A DNA stretch of 64,000 bases from Stratiolaelaps scimitus (lineage: Eukaryota; Arthropoda; Arachnida; Mesostigmata; Laelapidae). The translations under genes and the position numbers were made by a program. The notes beneath the pieces are model-generated. The model did not search any database. It was not told where the DNA came from and saw nothing but the letters and a program-made list of their open reading frames with translations. Location: NCBI GenBank assembly GCA_019614645.1, contig JABWDB010000030.1, positions 3,844,001 through 3,908,000 on the forward strand, in the 5' to 3' direction. Shown in pieces: positions 11,310-22,399 of this stretch (position 1 is the stretch's first letter; each line of letters opens with the position of its first letter).

Positions 11310-12480
11310 ACTTACTACCCGAAGCTGAAGTAACGTCACCGGACACGATGGCGGGGATAGAGTAAATGAGTAAAACTCTCCTCTCACGGCTTCGAAGTAG
11401 TGTTCAAAGATATGCCGAGCCCTGGCGGGATGGGGGGGCAGATGGAATTTAGCAGGTTTGTGAGTCGGTCGCTAGTTGGTCGCTTGTTACTGGGCATCAA
11501 GCTTTTACCGAAACCTCCCACAAAAAGAAAAGGTCGCGAAATCAGCCTGTGCATCTGATTCATCGTCTCTCGTTCGTCTGGCGATCGCAACATTTGGTTC
11601 GACAGTGGGCAAACATCTCTGGCCCTCTTTTACATAGTTTCCTCAAGCAAGTCATGCGCGGGCCTGCAGCGGTGAAGATTAATCTATAAAATCTTTAACA
11701 TCAGAGGTGTCTAGGCCCTATCTGTTCCTGCATGACTCCTATGGCATTTACAGCTGTTTCTCCATTGTCTTCAATAAGACGTTTAGCTATCTTAACAGCG
11801 TCTCTCCTTACCGGTGGTCCGGAGGCGTGTCTCTTCTTGCTTCCCGTCGCACCCGACATCTCCATATGATCTGTCTAAACGCCCAAGGATGGCAGTCGAG
11901 ATGGCCGTCCACCCGAAGTGCAGTCGTCGCCACGTTTTAAACCAAGATGGCGGACCAAGGACCTGCGGTGTCCAGTGAAATGAGTTGATGTTGAGCACCA
12001 AACACGTTTCAAGCGTGTACACAAGCTCAGAAGCACACGAAAACTGTCGATTTGCAATAACGATTTATCCGAATTTGTACCTGAAGATACTTTAAAGCAC
12101 TTTGTATCAACCAGGGATAAACTTAATGCGAAACGTAACTCACTTAACAAGATATAGTTAAAAGACCTGGAGATTCAACGCAAATAGGTGCAGATTTACC
12201 ATGAATCAGTTCAACAGTCCTTGATTAGGTTTCGAACGATGTGGAACGAGCTAGGTTGAAGGCCCTGACTAGGCCTTTGGCTGGCCCTTACTAGCTTGGC
12301 TTAACGCTGTCCCCTCATCTCAGATGGGAACTTTACTTGATGATCCATGAGCCCGTTTTGCAGTAGGTTTAGGTTTGGGAAGTAATCTAGTTTGTCCACA
12401 TCCCTGTCGCTGTGGAGAACCGGTTGATTCTCGTGGCCGTCATGGACTATCTTGTATAAAATGTGCGGGACGTGGCCCGA
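11310..12480. other. unassigned stretch between two LINE relics
   Basis: GC-moderate sequence with several 60-90 residue open frames on both strands, none with recognisable motifs. It may contain UTR or ORF1 remains of the LINE that starts near 12480, but no sequence feature proves this. Confidence 0.35.
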
Positions 12481-13868
12481 GACACTTCCACTAAACGAGA
12501 CTTCGGTCAGAGCTCTTCGCTCCGTGGTTGGCTTCTGGTCTAAGGTATTTGAGAACTTGGTTATTAGTATACTCAACAGACACCTTGAGGCTGCCAGTTT
12601 CTTCTTAACAGGACAGTTCGATTTTCGGAAATCACGTTCGACGGAACTAGCGCTGACACTTATATGTATGGCAGGAGATGACCGTTACAATTGAAGCTAA
12701 GAAGGTCTGTCTTGGTGTATATTTGAATGTAGCGCCTGCCTTTAACTGCTTACATCACTCGACATTCCTGCAGATGTTGAAGTAAATCGGTTGTAGGTCT
12801 AGTAGGTCACAGTTGATTGGTTCAGGTCTTATCTCTCACTACTACTTGGCAACTAACGTGGTCTGCGGCACGGCTACCACTGTGTAGAAAGGATGGAACC
12901 GTACACCCCCTGTATGCGTGTTTACATACACGGGGCTTTCCACAGATACCATATTGACCACAGTAGTCGTTTACAGACGGGAAATGGATCCTAGAGAGAA
13001 GTCAGGGGAGTGAGACAGAAGGGAAGCAGTATTGAGAGTCAGCTAACCGCGTCATGTCTGTACGGTGAAGAGTACGTGTGGTGCTCGTGGCTGGGCCTGT
13101 AACACATCTCGCCGCCCTAACTGAAGGAATGAGCTAAGCGATACCGGGAAGGGCAGTGTTGTTGAGCAACGTCAACAGTCTCAAAAGGGGTACGGTCACG
13201 ACGTTGTTCTTATGCATTAACATGCCAACATCCCCCCTTTACGGAAAAACAGTCTTATCTCTCAGGTAGACGGCAGGCTGTTAAGGTTGGTCGAATGGAG
13301 TCTGCTGCCGTACATTTTCATCATATTTTAGCTTAAGATCTAGGCGATCTGTAAGAAGACTGCCTATGCAAATGGCACCTCTATGCTCTTCCCAATCGAG
13401 CCCGCTAATCTCACCGACGATATACGGAGTGCTTTGGTGTCTTTTCATGTCGTGGATGCCGTTCACATATTCAGAACTATCGGCATAGTGGTCAATGCCA
13501 ATAAGACTGGGGTCATGTTATTCCGTGAACCTCAGAGAGTTCTTGAGGTGCACCATGCTTCGCTCGAGGGTTCGCAGTTTCGGCTGACCCCAACAGTCAA
13601 ATTCTTGGGACTGCATCTTCATAAAATCCTAAAGTGGAAGGCTCACTTTCTAGCCTTTGCACCTAACTGTTACCCAATCATTGCTTCACTGACGAGACTT
13701 AGGGAGGTCGACGTTCCAACCGATGGTCCTCTTCTGGTATACAAGGCGCTACTGCTATTTCCACACCTTCCTCTATACATTTACACGTCCCTTCTCGAAC
13801 CTATACTTTCCTACACTGTAGTGGTGGAATCTAGAAGTAGAACTTTTCTTCGGACATTCTTTGTATGA
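12480..13868 (+). mobile_element. CR1/Jockey-like LINE relic, reverse transcriptase region
   Basis: Degenerate non-LTR reverse transcriptase on the plus strand. SKVFENLVISILNRHLE and GQFDFRKSRSTELALTL (about 12540-12660) are RT motifs 1-2. After a frameshift, GVYLNVAPAFNCLHH (about 12714-12758) matches the family block VFLDFSKAFDCLNH, but the catalytic aspartate is now asparagine. MPTSPLYGK near 13220-13250 matches the loop between the GxxQG block and the YADD block. From 13383 to 13868 an open frame carries VNANKTGVMLF (residues 37-47) and VKFLGLHLHKILKWKAH (from residue 72), the thumb region, and later LEPILSY. Several frameshifts and stops lie between 12700 and 13380, and no intact YADD was found. 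CR1 versus Jockey cannot be decided by eye. It is older and more decayed than the R1-like pair. Confidence 0.78.
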
Positions 13869-14480
13869 CCAATATCCACTAAAACACCTTTCCTCTTTGT
13901 TAAGCTGCTGTCACACTGATGTACACGCACCGATCGGGAGGCCTGATGCACAAATGTCTGAATAGATCCCTGAAAGACAAATGATCATGCCACCACCTTC
14001 GTGAGGAGCAATCACAGATAGCTGCTCGTTCATTCAATTCGAACGTGGAAAGTTAATCCTTTAAGATATGAATACTGTTACAACTCATTTAGCATCTTCA
14101 TCTATCAGTCGTGGAGCAATGCAGCCTGGTCACGCAGGCAAATACAGCCAAATAAGCCAAGAAGGGCAAATACGCCTCATTAATAAATAACTACTACTGT
14201 AGCCTTAGCCAGAGATATAGTAGTTAAACTTTTTAAATCATTTTTTACAGTCATTAAACATTATATAGATATTAGAAGAATGGTTATCATTCGCTACAGG
14301 AGAGCCACGTGCAGCACAATGTAAGCATTATAAATATACAATATAATATCACCTCCTTCGGGACCACAGCGGCCCCGGCCTGACACCCTGTGCCCAGCTG
14401 CTTCTTTAATTCTTGTGTACTTTTGGACACACAATCATATGAAATAAGAGTATGCCTCTGTATAATATAAGTATCTTAAT
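13869..14480. other. unassigned stretch
   Basis: No coding frame, RNA gene or clear repeat recognised. Confidence 0.4.
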
Positions 14481-14489
14481 AAACCACCA

Positions 14490-14685
14490 CTTATATCTAT
14501 ATATTTATATATATATATATCAGTTCTTTTTGTTCAGGCTGACTCTCAGCCAACATTTAACTTTGTTTTTAAGACTGACTCTGAAATCGAAATACTGTGG
14601 GGATCGAACCCGTGCACCCAGGTGTCTCCTTCTATTGCAAGGCGCACGCGAATGCACTACGCGTTCGGGCTCAACGCATACATAT
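14490..14685 (-). mobile_element. tRNA-headed SINE, AT-tailed copy
   Basis: Read on the minus strand from 14685. The head has a GCGTAGTGCATTCG block (A-box area), CCTTGCAAT at the anticodon position and GGGTTCGATCCCC as a near-perfect B box. The body holds GTTAAATGTTGGCTGAGAG and AGTCAGCCTG, then a (TA)n tail at 14520-14495. The same head and body words occur in the same order at 56310-56490 on the plus strand, which proves a dispersed family. The loop CTTGCAA suggests an Ala(TGC)-like ancestor. No cloverleaf closes properly, so this is not a working tRNA gene. Confidence 0.8.
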
Positions 14686-14796
14686 CAGTCCGTAGCCACA
14701 ATTCTAACGGACAGAGCAGGCGGTCAATGGCATTAATTTCAGTCTCGACGGATTGCTATGTATACCCGTTCGGCTAAATAACTATAAATTATGTTT

Positions 14797-15085
14797 ACAG
14801 TCGTGGTCAAAACTATTTCGCCTTACATCTGTTGTTAAATCAATGAGGTTTAAAGTTTCAAAATATTTTCTAATAATGTGTCTTTCTACGCACTTAGTGA
14901 TCATTGCCGAATCTGACCATAAATTGAAAATTGAGACGAATCATGTTTATGCAACGACTAGAGTAAAATATCATGAGAAGTAGAGACACGGAGACGATTA
15001 AAACGATTTCGTCTTCGTCATTTAGTATTTTGTTGGTTCGCCCTTAAGCTCGATGAATTCACTAAGCTTCTTCACTATAGAGCAC
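14797..15085 (+). mobile_element. possible Tc1-like transposon end
   Basis: CAGTCGTGGTCAAAACTATT at 14799-14818 resembles Tc1-family terminal inverted repeats. Downstream, near 15025-15050, a TAGTATTTTGTTGGTTCGCC string resembles a block often found inside such elements near the end. No matching inverted copy and no transposase frame was found nearby, so at best it is a solo end. The resemblance is from memory of the family and is not measured. Confidence 0.3.
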
Positions 15086-15423
15086 TTCTCAGTTTTCTTA
15101 TAACTTTCGTATGTGCAGGGAGGCTAGTCCTGCCCGGTCGATGTCGATGATATGCTGTTGATATTTGAGCCACAATATCCTAGCAGTGTTTTATGGATGT
15201 CGCGTTGTCAGCCTATTTCTTGAAACGTGGAACATCTTTCACGAAGCGAAATAGGCGAATTTCTACCCTGGTTTTGCTTCAGCACTGCCTCTCTGTAAAT
15301 GATAAGTATACTCATAGTCTGAGACTTATGTATTTTGGCATTTAAATTGGCCGGCATAAGCCCGTGTATGATGTATGTATTTAAACTAACACATTTATAC
15401 ATATCCGATATCATTTTAAGCAA

Positions 15424-17940
15424 AACACCGGATGTGTAATCAGAAGGCTAGGTTAAATACTTTTGACAAACCGTTTTACTATTTATCATTACGTTTTACT
15501 GTAATCATTGCATAAACACGATTCGCCTTAGCTTTCAATATACAATTAGGTTTAGCAATGATTATCCTTTCCTTTAATGACAGAAAAATACATTTTTTAA
15601 TTTTGTACCCCATCGATCCGAGAACAAACCTTTGTCAGATCCTTTTGCAGATCTTAGAGACGTCTTGAGCTTTGTGTTCGTGACTGGATCCCGTACGGTC
15701 CACGTTGCTTTGTTCGTTCCTGCACTTCTTTACCTCAGCTTGCTTGCTCCCACTAGTGTTTTTCACCAGAATTGTTTCCGAGAGACACATTAAAACAATT
15801 ATTGTTACCTCGATTTCTTAAAATCATTCTACGGGTTCATCTTGACCGTTACAAATATTGACGGGCTTTAACCTACCGTTGCTTCAACAATACATTTCCA
15901 CCTCATTGTATCTGTTACAAGATGCAATACCTTAATTATAAAATACTCGAGGTCCCAGCCGTACGATTACGCTGGCTTGCAACTAACTATGTGGTTATAT
16001 GTGGCACCAAACACTCCCTCTCAGTAGTGGTCGTGGCCACCCGCAACAGAACTCTATTGTCCTTTCTCAAGATATTCCGTACTACAAACGCGTAGCAGAA
16101 ATAATATTTGTTTGGAACTTTCGAACATGGAACAGATTTTCACAGGTGCTGTTCTCAAGAAAGCGAATTCTTGCGAACAGCGTCTATATATATGTATATT
16201 CGTATTCCAAACCACTGTGTCATATGGCAGAGCGAACTTTTATCGATTCTCTGCTTAGTTATTTCCAGTATCCAATCTCTCTAGTTACAATGAACAAATC
16301 TTCATTTCCTCTCCGTTCTCTATTTTGTGACAGAGAACGTCCATGCAGACCGTTTTTTTTTGTTTTGCCATAGTGACTTCTGCCTGATGATGTCGGCGGA
16401 CCTATCAACTAAAGTTGCGCCCCACTTAAATTTCACTCTTTTAGAACTTCTCTCCGCTCTGCTGTTGTCATGTGTATAATATACCCTACTTCGTATCCAA
16501 AGCATGAAAACTTTCGTTGTGCAGTTTCTCGCAGAGGCTCCGCTCTCTTAGAATCGACAGTGCCAGGGATTTTGGTCGGTGTACGTAAAATTGCTTTCGG
16601 GTCTACGACAATAGCAGGCGCTTTCACTTTGGTTTGAGAAAGTTGTGGTACGGCTAAATGCATCATACGGAATATCACAATGGGCATCATTTCCATCCGA
16701 ATGAGCATAAGTGCTCCGTCAGCGTTCTACCTCGGAATGTTTTCTACTCAAGCTTGGGAAGTATTTTCCTATTATTTAGCCACCTATTGTCAATTGCAGT
16801 TTGAGAGTTCATTTCATTGTTGCCCATGAAAACGTATCGTTCGTCTTTTCAGCTATCAATAGAAACTTAGCAGTTATTTCACTTTACGAATCAACAACAT
16901 CTCTACCAGACTGATTGATTGATTGTTCCATTCTGCTGCAGCTCCGTGAAAAAAAACAAAACGTTGTGTTGTATTGATCAATTGCTCGGATGGAGCAGTT
17001 TGCTCTTTTACCTCACAGACTATTACTACTTTTAACACATTACTTAAATTTTACGCAGTTAGTGATAGTTATTTCAACAAAAAAGGAGTACATCACATAG
17101 ACCCTGCGTGATGCTGTGTACAGGCTACTTCGTGCTACCATAATTGGACAGTTTTCGAATTAAGATTCCCACAGTAAGAGAACGCAATGACTGCTAACTA
17201 CGTGGTGCTGCAGTCACCTGCAGTAACAAATAGGTAACAAGAGCACAATTTCATACATATAAGCGATAGTCGCGATTTAGTCATGATCCAACTGCGACAT
17301 CAATATAGCGTACTCTAGTTGGTAGTTTTCTCTGCCTACTCTCTAGTTAATTCTTTAAGTTATTCCTGTCGTTCCACCTTGATATGATTCAACGAGAGCT
17401 AGTTGAATCGGCACTAAATCGATTTCCGGAGGAGGCTAGAGGCAGAACAAACCACTCTGGAGGGGTAGAAAAAATCCTCATGAGAGGATTTTGAAGACCA
17501 CCTGTGAGGTGCGAAGCAGTGGAAATGAAGAAGTAACTCCAATTCTTGGCTGAAAGCGCACTTCCAGAATTGGAAAGGTCATTAAAATAAAGGGCTATAT
17601 ATAATAAAAAAATTTGAACTAAAATGGTTCCTCAGGTTTGTATCTCTCCAAACATAATTCAAATCATTTCACTTTTCACTGACGTGAATAGTTTTAAAAG
17701 ACATCGGTCTCGTCCTAATTCCGCTCACGGGGCCATCGTATGTGTTCCTGAACGCAAGTTTTTGTGAGTCCCTTCTATTATATATGTACCTATACGTGCA
17801 CTCTTGCATCGTCATGTACTCCGTGCACACGTTCCCCCGAGAGGTCAAGGTGAAACATACACCGCATGACATACAACAGGCGTCACACGCTATCTGCACC
17901 AACTCAGAAGGCATACAATTAGTATATAGACCTAAACGTG
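15424..17940. other. gene-free stretch
   Basis: AT-rich, with scattered short open frames (15999-16373 +, 16433-16708 -) lacking recognisable motifs. Nothing supports a gene. Confidence 0.45.
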
Positions 17941-18029
17941 ACCACACATATACATATATAATATGTACGTGGACGGTCGCTCACCAACCCACTCCCTTTG
18001 ACATTTGAATTGTACACTGTTTGGTGGCC

Positions 18030-19060
18030 GTGCGATCGGGCCGCCTCCGCCAACAGCGGCGCTGCGTTCGCTATTTCCTCGGCTAGCTGGTGGAGTAAAC
18101 TGTTTCCCATACCCCACAACATCGACCCCACGCACTCGTGGCGTCGCGTACGACTAACCGGCTAGACTCAGGGCGTGGGGATGTGGATGGATGATCGTTC
18201 GGTCGGTCGGTCGTGTAGCAGTCCCTCACGCCTGGACCTGTGCGGCCCGAAGGAAGGTGAGGAAGCAGGAGGCAAGTGAACTAGGGTGAGGGTGAGAGCG
18301 AACCAGAAAGAGACAACCGGCCTGCTTGCGATCGAGGGCAGAACAGAGACGAACAGAGCCAAGCCCATCTCGGTCCTCTCCACTCCATTCCGCAGCCATA
18401 GCCATCACCCTCCCCTAGTGGAAATCGCTGAAGGTGCCGGGAGGGAGCATGCTCTGACCTGGAGAGTCGGGAGGGAACGTTGGGGAAGAGAGCGAGGGTT
18501 GGTTGGCCTCTCCGTTGGTCCGTCTCGACTCTGCTTTCGGAGGTTGCCACCCGCCTGTCCTGGTGTGAGAAGAGGAGAGCCGTTAGCGACGGCGCTGCAG
18601 AGAGAACGAGATGCAAGCTAAGCACTATGGCATACCCTAGAACCCCATCGAGTCCGGTTGTATGTGAGCGTGCGTGCGCGAGTACGTGTGCAACACGGGG
18701 GCTCCATGAGAGGGGCAGAGCCGAGAAGGGAGAGAGAGAGAGATCGTCGTCGTCGTCGTCTGCTTTTGTGGACGGTGTACCAACCGTTCGTCGGCTTAGT
18801 TGAACGTATGATGTTATTTTGATCGGTTCCTGCCTGCGTGCCTCCCTGCTGGCTGGCTGGCTGGCTGATCAGGTGTGTCTGTCGGTCTGTCGATTCTGTT
18901 CTTTTGTTCGGGAGAGAGCTGCCACTTAGATATTGTGATGCAGCCGCCGCGTTGCGGCCGCCACCGCCGCGCATCACCGCCGAAGAGGCTCGAATCAGTC
19001 GTTATTTTGTTGTTGTGAATGTTAGTGTGGCTCGGTGTGTCAAGAACATTTTCCAACGAT
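18030..19060 (+). promoter_or_regulatory. GC- and CpG-rich putative promoter region
   Basis: Base composition rises sharply relative to both sides and CpG is frequent. Purine-rich tracts and small tandem words appear (CGGT repeats near 18190, GAGA near 18735, GTC repeats near 18747, GGCT repeats near 18850). Long frames on both strands here are expected from low stop density and show no protein motif. Taken with the non-coding exon-like sequence and strong donor that follow, a + strand transcription start in or near this block is likely. The exact start is not determinable. Confidence 0.45.
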
Positions 19061-20345
19061 AGTGGACAAGCAGAACAACAAGAAGATAGCCGCTATCACA
19101 GCAATAACAACAACAACAACAACAACAGCAACGACCCCAACAACAAACAGTAGCAACAGCAAAATGCTACCGTTAAGTGACTGTGGACGATGACTGCAGC
19201 CAGTGGACTAAAGCCAGTTTCAGCAGCGGCATGCGGCCAGACAGGCTCTCTCCTCCGACGGCGATGGCGACGACGACAACAACAACACGAGAAGCAATTG
19301 TCACCGAGGCGATACATTTCCCGTATTCGCCAACATCGATCCTGTGATCAAACGACAACAACAACAACATTAACAACCAGAGAAGAGCCATCGTTGTTAG
19401 CGGTGCACGCGATTATTGCAGCTGCTGACTGTGCGGCTTCTCTAAATTACCGCCAACCGCCGCGGTTTTATTGTTCGCCTACAATAACAACAACAACAAC
19501 AGCGAATACGACTACTACCTCTGTCCCGACAGTACTACAGGGGAATTGTTGCTATTATTGTTGCTGTTGTTTTCTTCGATGTCATCCTCGTGATTATAGT
19601 GATTGTCTCGTGTCTGGTCTTGATGATGGTGTTAGTGCTCGCTAATGAGGATCGTGTATGAAGGAGATCAAAGTTTCCGATGGTAGACAACGCTGATCGG
19701 ACTCTGTGTGAAGGTGTCACCGATCGCCGATGGCTGCTGCCCGCCGTCTACGAATCAAATCAAGGAAGACGTCACCCATCTCTGTTGTGGATGACTTGAG
19801 TTTTAGCTAGCGGCTATTAAATTGGAATGAACTTCTCTCACCGATAGCTACAAAAACGAGTCCACAGCTAATTTGTTTCGGCGTTGAGAGTGTGTCTTGC
19901 CCCATCTTAAATCGGCGCTGGTCGTCCACGAGTCGTCACCGAATGAAAAAGAGTCCAGCGTGGAGTGGTTTCATTAGTGCTGTGGGAGAGGTAGCTGAAG
20001 CCGGAAAAGGCAAAGAAAATCAATAGGCGCCAACACGATTTCAGTTACTAGTGCATAATACTTGTGGAGCACGATTGCGTCTGGTGTCTGTTGATGTGTG
20101 GGTGCGTGTATCCTTCCTGTTGTATATAGGTTCATTAACAATAAGCGATTAACACCACTGAACTGGTTGGCTGCTTGGCAAACTAACTAACTCATCCGAT
20201 TAACGTAACAAACAACGGGGGGAGGGGGGCAATCAAGGAGATGAACAAATGAACAAACTTAGCCCATCCGACTCAGTAATCGTGGTCGCCGGTCGGCGTC
20301 GGTTATGATTACCAGGATAGTTATCAGCGGAAGGCATAATAAAAG
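19060..20345 (+). other. putative 5' non-coding exon ending at a strong splice donor
   Basis: The segment has CAA-rich runs (19103-19135, 19277-19290, 19355-19377, 19482-19503) and a TTG-rich run (19545-19575), typical of long arthropod 5' UTRs. It ends at AAAAG/GTGAGTAG, where GT is 20346-20347, a near-consensus donor. ATGs are mostly followed by early stops, for example at 20240 and 20247, as in a leader with upstream ORFs. The longest frame, 19190-19645 (151 residues), is low in complexity (poly-T, poly-C, poly-R runs from the repeats) and is probably an upstream ORF or chance. No downstream coding exon was identified in the window, so the gene is unknown. Confidence 0.4.
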
Positions 20346-20559
20346 GTGAGTAGCCAAATCGAAAGCAGAGAAAATCCCTTGGTGACCAAATGTGTTAATA
20401 AGTAAAGAAAAGATGCAAACCTTTTTTTTACAATTGACTAATAAATGAATCAAAACTATGCACGTATTATTTATTAGATGAATGAGTATGACGAGAGGAC
20501 CACTAGAAAGGGCTAAATGTTACCCTTACGATTTCGATATGGCGGGTAAGCAAACATGA

Positions 20560-21660
20560 CGTGGATTGGTATTCGCAGCAAAATCTCAGAAGTGGGACGG
20601 TGAGGTGTTTGGAGGATTTGGATGAGGGTTTGGTTCGGCTTCGTCTGGTATTAAGAGTGAGTGAATGTAATGGAAATAGGAAATGGATTTTCTCCTTCTC
20701 GCTCGACAACTCTGCCCACTCACTGTCCATTGAGATCCGGCGTCCGGTCGACATGCAGGACTCTACCGATTGCTTTGGTTGGTTGCCCGCCGCTCGGACC
20801 AGTGTTGTCGGGTTTGCCGCTTTTTTTTTGTCGTTTGGACTCTCCCGCCTCTTCGGCCGATGCTCTTCCTTCCTCGATAAGCTTGGCTTTGCGTAACACA
20901 GCGCGTCCTACTCGCCGTGAGAACGATAGAAATTTGCTCACGACCGACCGAGCGGTCGGACGAATGAACGCCGCTTGCTCCAGTGCACAGCTCTTGCAGC
21001 TTCATCAATCAGGATCATCAGGATGATCGGAGGGCAAGACGACCTGTTTGCTCTCATCTCCTCATAACGTTTCACCCGCCAAACAGCCGCCGCACCCGTT
21101 CACGCCCCCATTCCGCCTCGAACCCCCCAAGGGGATCTGAATGCACGTCCCGTGGACGACCCCCCCACCCCCACCCCCGCGACGCTTCTTGCCCACATGC
21201 ACGAGAGCCTCATCGTCTGTTCCAATGTGCGCTCTGTTTAGCCGGTGGCTCTGCTCGGAAACGCAGCGCTGTCTGTAGCTGCCCCTCGTTCCTTGGTTTG
21301 TTCGTTCGTGTACGACGGCCTGTCTGTGCGTGGCCGGGAGACCGACAGCCCGTTCAGTCGACCTGCGTGCGTCGGGCCAGCGCTGCGTGCAGCTCTGTCG
21401 GTGTTCGGTCTGTATATGGGTAGTTGTGTCTGTATGTCTGGGTGGGTATAACTCTACGAACGTTGGAGTGCTTGGGTGAGCGCGTATACATGTATTTGTA
21501 AGTGTAAGCGCTTTTCGGGTCATTATCCGCTTTCTTCTCTTCCCTCTCTCTCTCTCATCCTCTCTATCTCTTCTCCTATATCTGTCTGTCAGTCGACCTA
21601 ACAATCTTCCAACATATATTGCTATGATACACTGGCAGTTCTCACCTGTTGAGAGCAAGT
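20560..21660. other. second GC-rich block after the donor
   Basis: GC- and CpG-rich with C-rich tracts (near 21160-21180) and TC repeats near 21540. Frames of 110-198 residues on both strands (such as 21062-21658 -) have no motif and low complexity. It may be an alternative promoter or first-intron regulatory sequence of the same putative gene. Confidence 0.3.
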
Positions 21661-22229
21661 GGCGCCCGGTTGACGGAGCTCACACCGATATTTCAATCTT
21701 CGACTCTAATCAAGCTAGTCTGAGTTAGTCCAAAAGGTAGACAATATATTGATTTAGAGTAATTAGCAATCTACGAAAATCTTTTGGTTTCCTATTAACG
21801 GGTCAAGTAGATCGTTGTTGTTATTTTAGCCGGTAGTTATTTTCGATTAAAAATACTTCACTAGCATTTTCATGATGACAGGTTTCGCAAAACGCGGCGT
21901 TTGCTCATTCGATAGGGGGCTCATATGGAAAACACTTAATTAAACAGACATACTAAGCCGTGAGTGTGAGATCGGCAAGTGAAATAGACGTGGTTAGCGA
22001 AACAATAGTCTCCGCCGGCGTGACAGCAAGAAATATTGTCATCGAGACGGCTGGTGAAAAAGATGCCGCTGTTGTATTGGTGCTCTCACTGTTGAATCGA
22101 CTCAGTTTCTGTTTGGAGACGACCGTGTCACGCGTACAGTGTATTGAGCACAATCATCACCTACGAGGCTTAGCTACCTACACCCTAGTCGTACCCTTTC
22201 TTTGCTTAGATCTGCTTTTCTCTTTTAGC

Positions 22230-22264
22230 TGACCCTCAGCTGACTCTTCACGGCAGGCCTCGGT
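22230..22264. repeat. dispersed palindromic module AGCTGACCCTCAGCTG
   Basis: AGCTGACCCTCAGCTG is followed after a short gap by CAGGCCTCGG. The same 16-mer and CAGGCCTCAG occur at about 56556-56596, and a variant GAGCTGAGCCTCAGCG at about 57797. GCTGA/TCAGC forms a small hairpin. Probably the tail or core of a SINE or MITE family. Confidence 0.6.
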
Positions 22265-22302
22265 CCTATCGCTGTGTACCAGCAAGTGTGTTTTGGTAAG
22301 GC

Positions 22303-22376
22303 GTCAAGCGCGATGGCGTAGGGGTAGCGCCGAGGACTTGGAACCCTCGGGGGTCTCCGGTTCGGCTCCCGCTGGA
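22303..22376 (+). pseudogene. tRNA-like sequence, Pro-like, probably SINE head or tRNA pseudogene
   Basis: GATGGCGTAGGGGTAGCGCC gives a D arm with a GGCG/CGCC stem. GAGGACTTGGAACCCTC gives a five-pair anticodon arm with one A-C mismatch and loop CTTGGAA (anticodon TGG, Pro). CCGGTTCGGCTCC resembles a B box. The T stem and acceptor stem do not pair, so a functional tRNA is unlikely. Confidence 0.5.
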
Positions 22377-22399
22377 CAAATACGCTTTGAAGTAATACG

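Noticed and set aside
17395..17425. Shared CTAGTTGAATCG word at about 17400 and 24977
   Set aside because: Similarity does not extend far enough to separate a repeat from chance.
18281..18625. 111-114-codon frames on both strands
   Set aside because: Mirror frames in the CpG-rich block, explained by composition; no family signature.
19190..19645. 151-codon frame in the leader as a main protein
   Set aside because: Mostly translated CAA/ACA/TTG repeats and ends before the donor; an upstream ORF or chance is more likely.
21062..21658. 198-codon minus-strand frame
   Set aside because: Lies in GC-rich DNA where stops are rare, is rich in R/T/H and a G run from simple repeats, overlaps equally long frames on the other strand, and has no motif.
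22303..22376. Functional tRNA-Pro gene
   Set aside because: D and anticodon arms look plausible, but T and acceptor stems do not pair.
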